Source: Pseudomonas sp. 8O
Lineage (GTDB): Bacteria > Pseudomonadota > Gammaproteobacteria > Pseudomonadales > Pseudomonadaceae
Direction of reading: 5' to 3'
NCBI RefSeq assembly: GCF_902506495.1
Contig: NZ_LR733264.1
Span: forward strand, 310,001-374,000
Length of the DNA: 64,000 nucleotides
Within the stretch, counting starts at the first letter, position 1. Each line of letters opens with the position of its first letter. Shown here piece by piece: positions 8,044-16,760 of the stretch. The position numbers and the translations under genes were made by a program. The notes beneath the pieces were generated by a model, which was not told where the DNA came from, did no database searches, and saw only the letters and a list, made by a program, of their open reading frames with translations.

Positions 8044-9390
8044 ATGAACATGCCGCAGACCGCAACCCCGTCCCTGGCCAGCCAGCTCAAGCTGGATGCG
8101 CACTGGATGCCGTTCTCCGCCAACCGCAACTTCCAGCGCGACCCGCGTCTGATCGTGGCGGCCGAGGGCAACTGGCTGACCGACGACCAGGGTCGCAAGA
8201 TCTACGACAGCCTGTCGGGTCTGTGGACCTGTGGCGCCGGTCACTCGCGCAAGGAAATCCAGGAAGCCGTGGCCAAGCAGCTCGGCACCCTCGACTATTC
8301 GCCGGGCTTCCAGTACGGCCATCCGCTGTCGTTCAAGCTGGCCGAGCAGGTCGCCGACCTGATGCCGGGTGATCTCAATCATGTGTTCTTCACCGGTTCC
8401 GGCTCCGAGTGCGCCGACACCGCGGTAAAAATGGCCAAAGCCTACTGGCGCCTCAAGGGCCAGGCCTCCAAGACTCGCTTCATCGGCCGTGCCCGTGGCT
8501 ACCACGGCGTCAACATCGCGGGCACCGCGCTGGGCGGCATCGGCGGCAATCGCAAGATGTACGGCCAGCTGATGGACGCCGACCACCTGCCGCACACCCT
8601 GCAACCGGGCATGGCTTTTACCAAGGGCATGGCCGAGACCGGCGGCGTGGAGCTGGCCAACGAGCTGCTCAAGCTGATCGAACTGCACGACGCTTCCAAC
8701 ATCGCCGCGGTGATCGTCGAGCCGATGTCCGGTTCGGCCGGTGCTATCGTGCCGCCGGTGGGCTACCTGCAGCGCCTGCGCGAGATCTGCACGCAGCACA
8801 ACATCCTGCTGATCTTCGACGAAGTGATCACCGGCTTCGGCCGCATGGGCAAGTGGAGCGGTGCGGAATTCTTCGGCGTGACCCCGGACCTGATGAACGT
8901 CGCCAAGCAGATCACCAACGGCGCCATCCCGCTGGGTGCGGTGATCGCCAGCAGCGAGATCTACAACACCTTCATGCAGCAGCCGTCGCCGGAGCACATG
9001 ATCGAGTTCACCCACGGCTACACTTATTCGGCGCACCCGGTTGCCTGCGCCGCTGGCCTGGCGACCCTGGAGCTGCTCAAGCGCGAGAACCTGATCCAGC
9101 AGTCCGCCGAGCTGGCGCCGAAGTTCGAGGCTGCGCTGCATGGCCTGAAGGGCACCAAGCACATCGTCGACATCCGCAACTGCGGCCTGGCTGGCGCCCT
9201 GCAGATCGCCCCGCGTGACGGTGATGCGGTGATCCGTCCGTTCGAGGCCGGCATGGCCCTGTGGAAGGCGGGTTTCTACGTACGCTTCGGTGGCGACACC
9301 CTGCAGTTCGGCCCAACCTTCAACGCCAAGATGGAAGACCTCGACCGCGTCTTCAACGCCGTTGGCGACGTGCTGAACAAGCTGGATTAA
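8044..9390 (+). CDS. bauA: Beta-alanine--pyruvate aminotransferase
   Basis: 448 residues, the usual length for this class III omega-aminotransferase. It shows AHWMPFSANRNFQRDPRLIV, the PLP-binding region FFTGSGSECADTAVKMAKAY, the aspartate in LLIFDEVITGFGRMG and the Schiff-base lysine in MNVAKQITNGAIPLG. It transfers the amino group of beta-alanine to pyruvate, giving malonate semialdehyde and alanine. The start at 8044 follows a GAGG motif by six bases. It is followed by bauC after a spacer holding a REP hairpin. Confidence 0.93.
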   Translation: MNMPQTATPSLASQLKLDAHWMPFSANRNFQRDPRLIVAAEGNWLTDDQGRKIYDSLSGLWTCGAGHSRKEIQEAVAKQLGTLDYSPGFQYGHPLSFKLAEQVADLMPGDLNHVFFTGSGSECADTAVKMAKAYWRLKGQASKTRFIGRARGYHGVNIAGTALGGIGGNRKMYGQLMDADHLPHTLQPGMAFTKGMAETGGVELANELLKLIELHDASNIAAVIVEPMSGSAGAIVPPVGYLQRLREICTQHNILLIFDEVITGFGRMGKWSGAEFFGVTPDLMNVAKQITNGAIPLGAVIASSEIYNTFMQQPSPEHMIEFTHGYTYSAHPVACAAGLATLELLKRENLIQQSAELAPKFEAALHGLKGTKHIVDIRNCGLAGALQIAPRDGDAVIRPFEAGMALWKAGFYVRFGGDTLQFGPTFNAKMEDLDRVFNAVGDVLNKLD

Positions 9391-9410
9391 GAGCGAACGC
9401 ACCCATTTCT

Positions 9411-9468
9411 GTAGGAGCCCGCTTGCGGGCGATGTTGTAAAACGGATCGCCGGCAAGCCGGCTCCTAC
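9411..9468. repeat. REP-type inverted repeat
   Basis: Arms GTAGGAGCCCGCTTGCGGGC and GCCGGCAAGCCGGCTCCTAC lie between bauA and bauC, ending 30 bases before the bauC start. Confidence 0.85.
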
Positions 9469-9497
9469 CCACAATAATTACGTCTAGGAGCTTCCCC

Positions 9498-10994
9498 ATG
9501 AGCCATATCCCTCACCTGATCAACGGCGAGCGCATTGCCGGCAACGGTCGCAGTGCCCCGGTGTACAACCCATCTACCGGCGACTCCACCAGCGCCGTCG
9601 GCCTGGCTGATCGCGCCACCATGCAACTGGCCATCGACGCCGCCAAGGCCGCCTTCCCGGCCTGGCGCAACACCCCGCCGGCCAAGCGTGCGCAGATCAT
9701 GTTCCGCTTCAAGCAACTGCTGGAGCAGAACGAGAACGAGATCGCCGCGCTGATCAGCGCCGAACACGGCAAGACCCTCGAAGACGCCGTCGGTGAACTC
9801 AAGCGCGGCATCGAGAACGTCGAGTTCGCCTGCGCCGCCCCGGAAATTCTCAAGGGCGAGTACAGCCGCAACGTCGGCCCGAACATCGACGCCTGGACCG
9901 ACCTGCAGCCCATCGGCGTGGTCGCCGGCATCACTCCGTTCAACTTCCCGGCCATGGTGCCGCTGTGGATGTACCCGCTGGCCATCGTCTGCGGTAACTG
10001 CTTCATCCTCAAACCGTCCGAGCGTGATCCCAGCTCCACCCTGTTCATCGCCGAACTGCTGAACCAGGCCGGCCTGCCCAAGGGCGTGCTGAACGTGGTC
10101 AACGGCGACAAGGATGCGGTCGATGCGCTGATCGAAGCGCCCGAGGTCAAGGCCCTGAGCTTCGTCGGCTCGACCCCGATCGCCGAGTACATTTACAGCG
10201 AAGGCACCAAGCGCGGCAAGCGCGTGCAGGCCCTGGGCGGCGCCAAGAACCACGCCGTGCTGATGCCCGATGCCGACCTGGACAATGCCGTCAGTGCCCT
10301 GATGGGCGCGGCCTATGGCTCCTGTGGCGAGCGCTGCATGGCCATCTCCGTAGCCGTGTGCGTGGGTGACCAGATCGCCGACGCGCTTGTGGACAAGATC
10401 GTCCCGCAGATCCAGGCACTGAAGATCGGTGCCGGCACCTCCTGCGGCCTCGACATGGGCCCGCTGGTCACCGCCGCGGCGCGTGACAAGGTCAAGGGCT
10501 ACATCGACGCCGGGGTCGAGCAGGGCGCCAAGTTGGTGGTCGACGGCCGCGACCTGGTGGTCGCTGGCAACGAGAACGGTTACTTCGTCGGCGGCACTCT
10601 GTTCGACAAGGTGACACCGGAGATGACCATCTACACCGACGAAATCTTCGGCCCGGTGCTGTGCATCGTCCGCGTTGGCAGCCTGGAAGAAGCCATGCAG
10701 CTGATCAACGATCACGAGTACGGCAACGGCACCTGCATCTTCACCCGTGACGGTGAAGCGGCACGCCTGTTCTGCGACGAGATCGAAGTCGGCATGGTCG
10801 GCGTCAACGTGCCGCTGCCGGTGCCGGTGAGCTACCACAGCTTCGGTGGCTGGAAGCGCTCGCTGTTCGGCGACCTGCATGCCTACGGTCCGGATGGTGT
10901 GCGCTTCTACACCCGCAAGAAGGCCATCACCCAACGCTGGCCGGCGCGCAAGAGCCACGAAGCGGCGCAGTTCGCCTTCCCCAGCAATGGCTGA
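9498..10994 (+). CDS. bauC: CoA-acylating methylmalonate/malonate-semialdehyde dehydrogenase
   Basis: 498 residues of the MmsA aldehyde dehydrogenase family. It has the NAD-binding FVGSTPIAEYIY, the catalytic cysteine in YGSCGERCMAISV, and ITPFNFPAMVPLWM. Next to bauA it would convert malonate semialdehyde, the product of BauA, to acetyl-CoA. The symbol bauC is used by synteny; the same family includes mmsA, and sequence alone does not separate substrate preference. Confidence 0.88.
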   Translation: MSHIPHLINGERIAGNGRSAPVYNPSTGDSTSAVGLADRATMQLAIDAAKAAFPAWRNTPPAKRAQIMFRFKQLLEQNENEIAALISAEHGKTLEDAVGELKRGIENVEFACAAPEILKGEYSRNVGPNIDAWTDLQPIGVVAGITPFNFPAMVPLWMYPLAIVCGNCFILKPSERDPSSTLFIAELLNQAGLPKGVLNVVNGDKDAVDALIEAPEVKALSFVGSTPIAEYIYSEGTKRGKRVQALGGAKNHAVLMPDADLDNAVSALMGAAYGSCGERCMAISVAVCVGDQIADALVDKIVPQIQALKIGAGTSCGLDMGPLVTAAARDKVKGYIDAGVEQGAKLVVDGRDLVVAGNENGYFVGGTLFDKVTPEMTIYTDEIFGPVLCIVRVGSLEEAMQLINDHEYGNGTCIFTRDGEAARLFCDEIEVGMVGVNVPLPVPVSYHSFGGWKRSLFGDLHAYGPDGVRFYTRKKAITQRWPARKSHEAAQFAFPSNG

Positions 10995-11014
10995 GTGAGC
11001 TGATGCGTTGAACG

Positions 11015-11046
11015 AAAAGGCCGATCACGAGATCGGCCTTTTTATT
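11015..11046 (+). terminator. Rho-independent terminator of bauA-bauC
   Basis: AAAGGCCGATC-ACGA-GATCGGCCTTTTTATT begins 20 bases after the bauC stop: a strong stem with a T tract. Confidence 0.9.
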
Positions 11047-11127
11047 GGTTGCAGTGTCGTGGTGATCGGGCTTCCGGCAGGAGCGCCTTCAGCCGCGAAA
11101 AATCTGGCAGCCACTTGGGAGTTGCGT

Positions 11128-11185
11128 GATCGTTCCCACGCGGAGCGTCACGGGCTGCATGCCCACGCGGAGCGTGGGAACGATC
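11128..11185. repeat. Dispersed inverted repeat ('CGTTCCCACGC' family)
   Basis: Outer arms ATCGTTCCCACGC and GCGTGGGAACGAT are perfect complements enclosing CGGAGCGT repeats. Related to 3950-4084. Confidence 0.75.
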
Positions 11186-11192
11186 AGAACCT

Positions 11193-11247
11193 GTAGGAGC
11201 GGGGCTGCGAGGCTTCGAAAAGCTTCGCCCCGGGGTGGGGCTCCTAC
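11193..11247. repeat. REP-type inverted repeat, degenerate
   Basis: GTAGGAGCGGGGC and a GGGGCTCCTAC arm flank a GC-rich core with an inner CTTCGAAAAGCTTCG segment. Confidence 0.65.
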
Positions 11248-11282
11248 GAACGCTGCCGTGGAAGCCTTATCTGGTTAAACCG

Positions 11283-11678
11283 TCAGCGGGAGAGGCGATG
11301 GTTCTTCCGCAGGTCGACCAGATCCTGATAGGTGCAGGCTTGTGGCGCCGGTCCGGTCAGGTCATAGCAACGCTGGCCGAAGCCCATCGGCCAATAGGCG
11401 ATGCCGACCGGAGGCCAGAAGATCGAGGCAACGCGGAAGCGTGTTTTCAGGCGGCCACTCTGGATGACATGGGATTGCTTGTCCTCCAGCCGATAAGGTA
11501 CGCCTCCGGCTGCACCCCATGAAAATGGGCGTGTCTTGATCAGGCCCTGGTTGTGGAGAGTTGGGCGCTCATTGACGATGAGCGCGCTATCGTCGGGGAG
11601 CTTGACCCAGGTGGCAGTGGAGCAACCGCTGACGATCAGCGCGGCTGCCAGCATGGCGGCAGACTTGAGGGAAGACAT
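11283..11678 (-). CDS. Predicted lipoprotein of unknown function
   Basis: 131 residues with a lipoprotein signal (MSSLKSAAMLAAALIVSGCS; Cys19). The mature part is rich in aromatics and hydrophobics (FWPPVGIAYWPMGFGQRCYD) and has two late cysteines that could pair. No recognised domain. It stands alone between repeat-rich spacer and an upstream spacer. Probably anchored in the outer membrane, given that residue +2 is serine. Confidence 0.75.
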   Translation of the reverse strand: MSSLKSAAMLAAALIVSGCSTATWVKLPDDSALIVNERPTLHNQGLIKTRPFSWGAAGGVPYRLEDKQSHVIQSGRLKTRFRVASIFWPPVGIAYWPMGFGQRCYDLTGPAPQACTYQDLVDLRKNHRLSR

Positions 11679-11893
11679 CCGGATTACATCCTTGTCGTGA
11701 GTGCTGATAGGGGCGCGTACTATAAAGGCTTATAGCCATCATGGAAGTGCCGAATGTCCACTACAGGTGGATAACTGCAGGGCATTAAAGAAAAAGACCA
11801 GTCTTGTGACCGGCCTCCCTGTTTTCAGGCGAACGTGCTGTTCGCTGCCAGCGCTCGCCGCTGGATGGAGCTGCGCCCTGCACGAGGCGCCGG

Positions 11894-12100
11894 TCACTGC
11901 GCCTGATCGATGGCCTCCTGCAGGCGCTGCGTGTTCGCCGCATTGGCCTGGTCGATCTGCTGCTTGAGCTGCTCCATCTGCTGCTGAGCCAGTTTGGCCT
12001 GCTCAGCCTGGAGTGTCGCCGTAGCGGCCGTCTCACCGGCGCCGCAGCCGCCCAGGGTGAGTAACAGGGAAAAGGTACAGAAACGGCGCAGGTGCATCAT
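11894..12100 (-). CDS. Small lipoprotein with coiled-coil tail
   Basis: 68 residues. A lipoprotein signal (FSLLLTLGGCGAG, Cys19) is followed by a highly charged, glutamine- and alanine-rich helix (EQAKLAQQQMEQLKQQIDQA...), a likely coiled coil in the style of Lpp-like small lipoproteins. The start at 12100 (MMHLRRF) is chosen because a GAGG motif lies five bases upstream; the second ATG is an equal option. Function unknown. Confidence 0.7.
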   Translation of the reverse strand: MMHLRRFCTFSLLLTLGGCGAGETAATATLQAEQAKLAQQQMEQLKQQIDQANAANTQRLQEAIDQAQ

Positions 12101-12276
12101 GGAGTCCTCGGGCAAGCTCGTGCGGTAAGCGATAGATTGGCGCATTCATGCCGGTTTGTGTGTGCCGGCTGCCGCAAACCGAAAGTGCTGATTCGAGTAC
12201 GCCATGCCGTTCGTTGCATATCGTCCATCCACGCCCTCTGGTAAAACAGCCGGCAGATAGAAAAGGGAGATGCACG

Positions 12277-13104
12277 ATGACCGAGCCATTCATGCTGGAT
12301 CTACACAGGTGCCTCGAGCGCCTGGGTTACTCGTCGGCACCGCCACCGACTCTCGACACCTTGCGCGAACTGCAGGCGCGGCACACCGCCGAGTTCCCCT
12401 TCGAAACCCTGGCGAGCATGCTGCGCGTGCCGGTCGAGGTCGAACCCGCCGCGATTCAGGACAAGCTGCTGCGCCAGGGCCGTGGCGGTTACTGCTTCGA
12501 ACTCAACCGCCTGTACTTGCTGCTGTTGCAGGCGTTGGGGTTCGACGCGCGCGGGCTGACCGGCCGCGTAGTGATGGGCGGCCCGGAGGATGCCCTGCCG
12601 GCGCGCACCCATATGCTGGTGCTGGTGACGATCGATGGCGTGCGCTACATCACCGACGTTGGTTTCGGCGGCATGGTGCCGACCGGTCCCCTGCTGCTCG
12701 ATAGCGAGGCCGAACAGGCCACGCCGCATGAGCCCTATCGGCTGACGCTGGTGGACGGTACCTACACCCTGCGCGCATTGGTGGCGGGTAGCTGGCGGGC
12801 GATGTACGTCTTCGATCTGCAGAAGGTGGCGGATATCGATTACGTGGTGGGCAACTGGTACGTGTGCACCCACCCGGATTCGCCCTTCCTCGGCCAGATG
12901 ATCGCTGCGCGCACCGGCCCAGGCTTACGCAAGACCCTGAATAACGGCAGCTTCGCCATTCACCGCCTGGGGCAGGCGAGCGAGCGAGTGCAGTTGCAGA
13001 GTGTCGATGAGGTGCTGAGGGTGTTACGCGAGGAGTTTGGCATTCAGGTGCCGGAGCATCCTGAGCGGCGGGAGATCATCGAGCGGTTGATTACGGGGGC
13101 GTGA
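12277..13104 (+). CDS. nat: Arylamine N-acetyltransferase
   Basis: 275 residues, the normal NAT length. The catalytic triad is visible: Cys73 in GRGGYCFELN, His111 in ARTHMLV and Asp126 in TDVGFGG. The enzyme transfers acetyl from acetyl-CoA to arylamines and hydrazines. The start follows an AAGGGAG motif by six bases; longer upstream frames have none. It appears monocistronic. Confidence 0.92.
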   Translation: MTEPFMLDLHRCLERLGYSSAPPPTLDTLRELQARHTAEFPFETLASMLRVPVEVEPAAIQDKLLRQGRGGYCFELNRLYLLLLQALGFDARGLTGRVVMGGPEDALPARTHMLVLVTIDGVRYITDVGFGGMVPTGPLLLDSEAEQATPHEPYRLTLVDGTYTLRALVAGSWRAMYVFDLQKVADIDYVVGNWYVCTHPDSPFLGQMIAARTGPGLRKTLNNGSFAIHRLGQASERVQLQSVDEVLRVLREEFGIQVPEHPERREIIERLITGA

Positions 13105-13133
13105 AGGCAAGGCCGCTGGTATCGCCTCGCTCT

Positions 13134-13203
13134 TATGGGAGGGGCTTCAGCCGCGACCCGAAGCCACCCAAATCTGTAGGAGCGGCTTCAGCCGCGAAAA
13201 TCT
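13134..13203. repeat. REP-like half elements
   Basis: Two direct copies of a GGAG-GGCTTCAGCCGCGA unit ('GGAGGGGCTTCAGCCGCGA' and 'GTAGGAGCGGCTTCAGCCGC') lie in tandem. Each carries a GGCTTCAGCC mini-hairpin but no opposite arm. Confidence 0.6.
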
Positions 13204-13251
13204 CGGAAGCCTCGAAAGCCTGCTGAGATTGCTGATGGACCGCGATCAGCA

Positions 13252-13297
13252 AGTAGCCCGGATTTACGTAGGGTGGACAACGCGAAGCTTGTCCACC
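13252..13297. repeat. Dispersed 'GTGGACAA..TTGTCCAC' repeat
   Basis: GTGGACAA (13273-13280) and TTGTCCAC (13289-13296) are perfect arms, preceded by GTAGCCCGGATTTACGTAGG, a common Pseudomonas intergenic repeat. The spacer 13105-13407 holds no gene. Confidence 0.6.
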
Positions 13298-13407
13298 GTT
13301 TCATTCAGGGACAGGACGCGTTCGCCCAGTCGGTTGGTCTGGTGTTGCAGACACACCTGCCCCCGCTCTAGCTGCATGCACTCTTGGCTTTCGCCCGGCC
13401 CTGGCAA

Positions 13408-14919
13408 TCAGGCCAGCGCGGTGCGCTGCCGACCTTCTACCCGGCGCTTCAGCGCAGCCCCTTCGACGATCTCCAGCCCACCACCTTGGGCGCGGGCGGA
13501 GCGGCCCCAGTCTTCCAGCAGCTCCATGCAGGCATGGTCGATGTAGCTGACCCGCGCCAGGCTCAGATGCAGTCGTGTGCCCGGCTCGACACTGGCCAGC
13601 AGCTTGGCCAGTTGTGGCACACGGAGGAAGGTGGCGGCGCCGCTCATGCGCAGTTCGGCGCTGTTCGGGCCGGTGGGTACCAGTTTCACGCGCAGGCGTG
13701 AGGCGCTCCAGACCAGTTTCAGCAGCGTCAGGCCGAAGCCCATCAGCACGCCGGTCAGCAGGTCGGTGAAGACGATGCACAGCGCCGTGGCGGCGTAGAT
13801 GAACACCGGGGCACGGCCGTACTGGCCGAGGTTGCGCATGGCCTTGGGGTCGACCAGTTTGCAGCCGGTGTACACCAGTACCGCGCCGAGGCTGGCCACC
13901 GGGATGCTCTGCAGTACGACGGGCAGCAGAGCGACCAGGGCCAGTAGCCAGGCGCCGTGGAGGATGGTCGAGGCGCGGCCGCGTGCGCCGGCCTGGACGT
14001 TGGCCGAGCTGCGCACGATCACGCCGGTCATCGGCAGGGCGCCGACCGCACCGCAGAGCATGTTGCCGATGCCCTGGGCGGAAAGCTCGCGGTTGAAGCG
14101 CGCACGCGGGCCATCGTGCATGCGGTCGACGGCAGCGGCAGACAACAGCGTCTCGGCGCTGGCGATAAAGGCCAAGGCGAGGGCGGCGATCAGCAGTTGC
14201 GGATCGGCCAGGCTGGCCAGACCTTGTGGGGTGATCCAGTCGATGGCATCGCCGAGATTGGCTGGCAGTTCCACGCGCTTGACCGGTAACGCGAGCCACA
14301 GGCTGGCCAGAGTGGCGAGCGTCACGCCGACCAGTGCGCCAGGCAGAAAGCGCAGCGGTGCCGGACGAAAACGCTCCCACAGCCAGATGCTGGCGATGGT
14401 GCCGAGGCCCACTGCACCTGCGATCATGGCGTTGCTGCCGATCAGGCTCAGCGCATCACGCACGGCGCCGGGGAAGGCCAGCAGGTTGTCCAGGCCGGAG
14501 GCCTTGGGCGCGGCATCGATCATCACGTGCACCTGCGACAACACGATGAGGATGCCGATGCCGGCGAGCATGCCGTAGACCACCGCCGGCGCGGTGACGC
14601 GAAACCAGCCGCCCAGGCGCAAGGCGCCGGCGACCAGCTGGATCAGTCCGGCCAGCAGCAATACCGGGCCTAGCGCGGCCATGCCGTGAGTACGCACCAG
14701 TTCGAACACCAGTACGGCGAGGCCGGCAGCCGGGCCGCTCACCTGTAGTGGCGCTCCGGCGATGAAGCCGACTACCAGGCCGCCGATGATGCCGGTGATC
14801 AGTCCCTTGGCCGGTGGCATGCCGGAGGCGATGGCGATGCCCATGCACAGCGGCAGGGCGACGAGAAAGACCACCACGGACGCCAGCGCGTCCCGTGGCA
14901 GTGTGCGAAATACATTCAT
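13408..14919 (-). CDS. SulP family inorganic anion transporter
   Basis: 503 residues. A long polytopic membrane domain includes GPAAGLAVLVFE and ALAFIASAETLLSAAAVDR, both SulP features. A C-terminal STAS domain (~430-500; LHLSLARVSYIDHACMELLE) follows. The start at 14919 has an AAGGAGA motif about seven bases upstream; an upstream in-frame ATG does not. It lies directly downstream of a beta-carbonic anhydrase gene, an arrangement that suggests bicarbonate rather than sulfate as the substrate. That inference is contextual. Confidence 0.87.
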   Translation of the reverse strand: MNVFRTLPRDALASVVVFLVALPLCMGIAIASGMPPAKGLITGIIGGLVVGFIAGAPLQVSGPAAGLAVLVFELVRTHGMAALGPVLLLAGLIQLVAGALRLGGWFRVTAPAVVYGMLAGIGILIVLSQVHVMIDAAPKASGLDNLLAFPGAVRDALSLIGSNAMIAGAVGLGTIASIWLWERFRPAPLRFLPGALVGVTLATLASLWLALPVKRVELPANLGDAIDWITPQGLASLADPQLLIAALALAFIASAETLLSAAAVDRMHDGPRARFNRELSAQGIGNMLCGAVGALPMTGVIVRSSANVQAGARGRASTILHGAWLLALVALLPVVLQSIPVASLGAVLVYTGCKLVDPKAMRNLGQYGRAPVFIYAATALCIVFTDLLTGVLMGFGLTLLKLVWSASRLRVKLVPTGPNSAELRMSGAATFLRVPQLAKLLASVEPGTRLHLSLARVSYIDHACMELLEDWGRSARAQGGGLEIVEGAALKRRVEGRQRTALA

Positions 14920-15003
14920 GGGGAATCTCCTTGCCCATCTCGCGGGCAAAAGCAGCCCGTGCCCGCGCGCTCTGTTCGCGCAGGCTCGGGGGAAACGGAT
15001 AGA

Positions 15004-15735
15004 TCAGGCGCTGGCGTAGCGGGGTTGCGGGGTGGCGCAGGGCTGCTCGTCGCCATCGAGCGCGAGGAAGTGGCCCGAGGCGGCGTCGTAGGCGCGGATG
15101 CCGCCGCTGTCGATGTCGTAGACCCAGCCATGGATCTGCAACTGGCCGCTGGCCAGACGGGCGGCGACGGAAGGGTGAGTGCGCAGGTGGTCGAGCTGGG
15201 CCACCACGTTCTCTTCGGTCAGCACGCCGAGGGTTTCATGGGCGCTGCCGCAGTTGCAGTTGTCCGCTACCACACTGCGGGCCACCTCGGCGTGACGCAG
15301 CCAGGCGCGTACCGTGGGCATGCCGTCGAGGCTATCCGGGTTGAGCACCGCCTTCATCGCGCCACAGTCGGAATGGCCGCAGACGATGATGTGCTGTACG
15401 CCGAGCGCCAGTACGGCGTACTCGATGGCAGTGGATACGCCGCCGTTCATCTGTCCGTAGGGAGGTACCACGTTACCCACGTTGCGGGTGACGAACAGGG
15501 TGCCGGGGTCGCTCTGGGTGATCAGCTCCGGCACGATGCGCGAGTCGGCGCAGGTGATGAACATCGCGCTGGGCGATTGCGCCGAGGCAAGACGCTTGAA
15601 CAGCGCCTGCTGCTGCGGGTAGACCTCCTGGCGGAAACGCCGAAAACCCTGCAGCAGTTGTTGCAGGGCGGCCTGAGCGTTGTCCTTGGCGACGGGGCGC
15701 AGGGTGTTGCCGGTTCGGGAAGCGGTTGAGTTCAT
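15004..15735 (-). CDS. Beta-class carbonic anhydrase
   Basis: 243 residues. The zinc site is complete: Cys62 and Asp64 in ITCADSR, His121 and Cys124 in CGHSDCG. The enzyme interconverts CO2 and bicarbonate. An AGGAGAT motif precedes the chosen start. It is 84 bases upstream of the SulP gene on the same strand, so the pair probably forms an operon for bicarbonate handling. P. aeruginosa has the same two-gene arrangement. Confidence 0.93.
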   Translation of the reverse strand: MNSTASRTGNTLRPVAKDNAQAALQQLLQGFRRFRQEVYPQQQALFKRLASAQSPSAMFITCADSRIVPELITQSDPGTLFVTRNVGNVVPPYGQMNGGVSTAIEYAVLALGVQHIIVCGHSDCGAMKAVLNPDSLDGMPTVRAWLRHAEVARSVVADNCNCGSAHETLGVLTEENVVAQLDHLRTHPSVAARLASGQLQIHGWVYDIDSGGIRAYDAASGHFLALDGDEQPCATPQPRYASA

Positions 15736-15867
15736 CGTTGCATCTCCTGTGATTTTCATCGGTGACGTTCTCGACTGCCAGCCAAACGCCTGTGACCAGT
15801 CGGTCACTTCCAGGGCAACGATAAGGATTCTTACTTAATCAAAACTGAACGAGAGGCTCTAAAACGC

Positions 15868-16001
15868 CACTATGCGGGTAATGCTGTTCACAGAAGAAAT
15901 GATCGGACGCGATCAGTCCCCTTGCCCCTCTGGGAAGAGGCTCAGGGAGAGGGGAGCTAAGCGCACGCAGCCTTAAGTGAATAGCATTGCACTTATGCGG
16001 G
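15868..16001. mobile_element. Possible MITE-like element with terminal inverted repeats
   Basis: Arms AATGCTGTTCAC (15880-15891) and GTGAATAGCATT (15977-15988) match with one mismatch and enclose ~85 bases carrying a CCTCTGGGAAGAGG hairpin. Direct repeats CACTATGCGGG (15868-15878) and CACTTATGCGGG (15990-16001) flank the arms, like a target-site duplication. No coding capacity. The rest of the 430-base gap 15736-16165 shows nothing convincing. Confidence 0.45.
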
Positions 16002-16165
16002 CACTTTCAGGGGCTTGGCCCTTGTGACGGCCGGGCGGGAAATGGGGGATACGAATGAGCAGTACGGCTACTCGAGCAGCATGGGTGCAAGTGTCAGAAG
16101 CTGACGCCTGGCGGGCCACCTGCGGATGCAGATCAGCCCGCTTGGCGAGGCCTGATCGTGGGGAC

Positions 16166-16402
16166 TTACTGCTCGCCCTTCATCGCACCACTGAGGCCGA
16201 ACATCAACACAAGCAGGTTGGCGTCCGGTTTGGCGGCGGGTTGTACCTGCTTGCGCAAAGGTGCGGTTGAGCAGGGTTGCACAGCGGTGCAGGCCTGTGC
16301 TTCCAGTACGCGGGGGCCGGGCTCCTGCCAGGCTGCGGCAGCGATTGCCGTTACGCTGAGTGCGAGGCCAAGGAACAAACCTCGTGCTATTTCTAATTTC
16401 AT
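16166..16402 (-). CDS. Small exported or membrane-anchored protein of unknown function
   Basis: 78 residues. An uncleaved or cleavable signal (EIARGLFLGLALSVTAIAAA) precedes a short proline-rich region with two cysteines (ACTAVQPCS) that could pair, then a second hydrophobic stretch (ANLLVLMFGLSGAM). An AAGGGG motif lies eight bases before the ATG at 16402. No recognised family; likely a conserved Pseudomonas small protein. Confidence 0.6.
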   Translation of the reverse strand: MKLEIARGLFLGLALSVTAIAAAAWQEPGPRVLEAQACTAVQPCSTAPLRKQVQPAAKPDANLLVLMFGLSGAMKGEQ

Positions 16403-16562
16403 TTTGCTAACCCCTTGAAAGCGCTGCCAAACGCTGTTCGCTAAACCTAGATCACCCATTGCCTTGTCGTCGTTTCATGCGACGAACGGTCTTAGCGCGT
16501 AGCTGACACCAGCCGGGGCTGTGGTGGGACACGGGCCTTGTTGGGTGGTTCAACAATGGTGC

Positions 16563-16613
16563 GGGTAACGTATCGACGTAACCTTAGGTGCCTGTTACGG
16601 CCCCCTGTAACAG
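16563..16613. promoter_or_regulatory. Cluster of GTAAC boxes with a CTGTTAC/GTAACAG palindrome
   Basis: GTAAC or its complement occurs four times in 51 bases: GGTAACG, CGTAACC, CTGTTAC (16592-16598) and GTAACAG (16607-16613). The last two form a perfect 7-bp inverted repeat around eight bases. It lies upstream of the 78-residue protein gene and may be an operator. The rest of 16403-16760 holds the inaA terminator and nothing else evident. Confidence 0.35.
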
Positions 16614-16725
16614 CCGGCCCTGGCAGTCGCAGTCGCCTGCAGCTTTTCTTGCTACCCAGCGCAAAGGTGCAAGGTAGAGCCACTTCCTGGTGGGGATGAT
16701 GCGGATGGAACGAGGTGTTGCGGAT

Positions 16726-16752
16726 AAAACACTGCCGGCTCTGGGCCGGCAG
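16726..16752 (-). terminator. Rho-independent terminator of inaA
   Basis: On the minus strand CTGCCGGC-CCAGA-GCCGGCAG is followed by TGTTTT, just after the inaA stop. Confidence 0.75.
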
Positions 16753-16760
16753 CCGTTTAC

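Noticed and set aside
7960..9474. 504-codon minus-strand frame opposite bauA
   Set aside because: Shadow of the conserved aminotransferase gene, with its end running into REP repeats.
9465..10958. 497-codon minus-strand frame opposite bauC
   Set aside because: Antisense of a conserved dehydrogenase; no motif or start signal.
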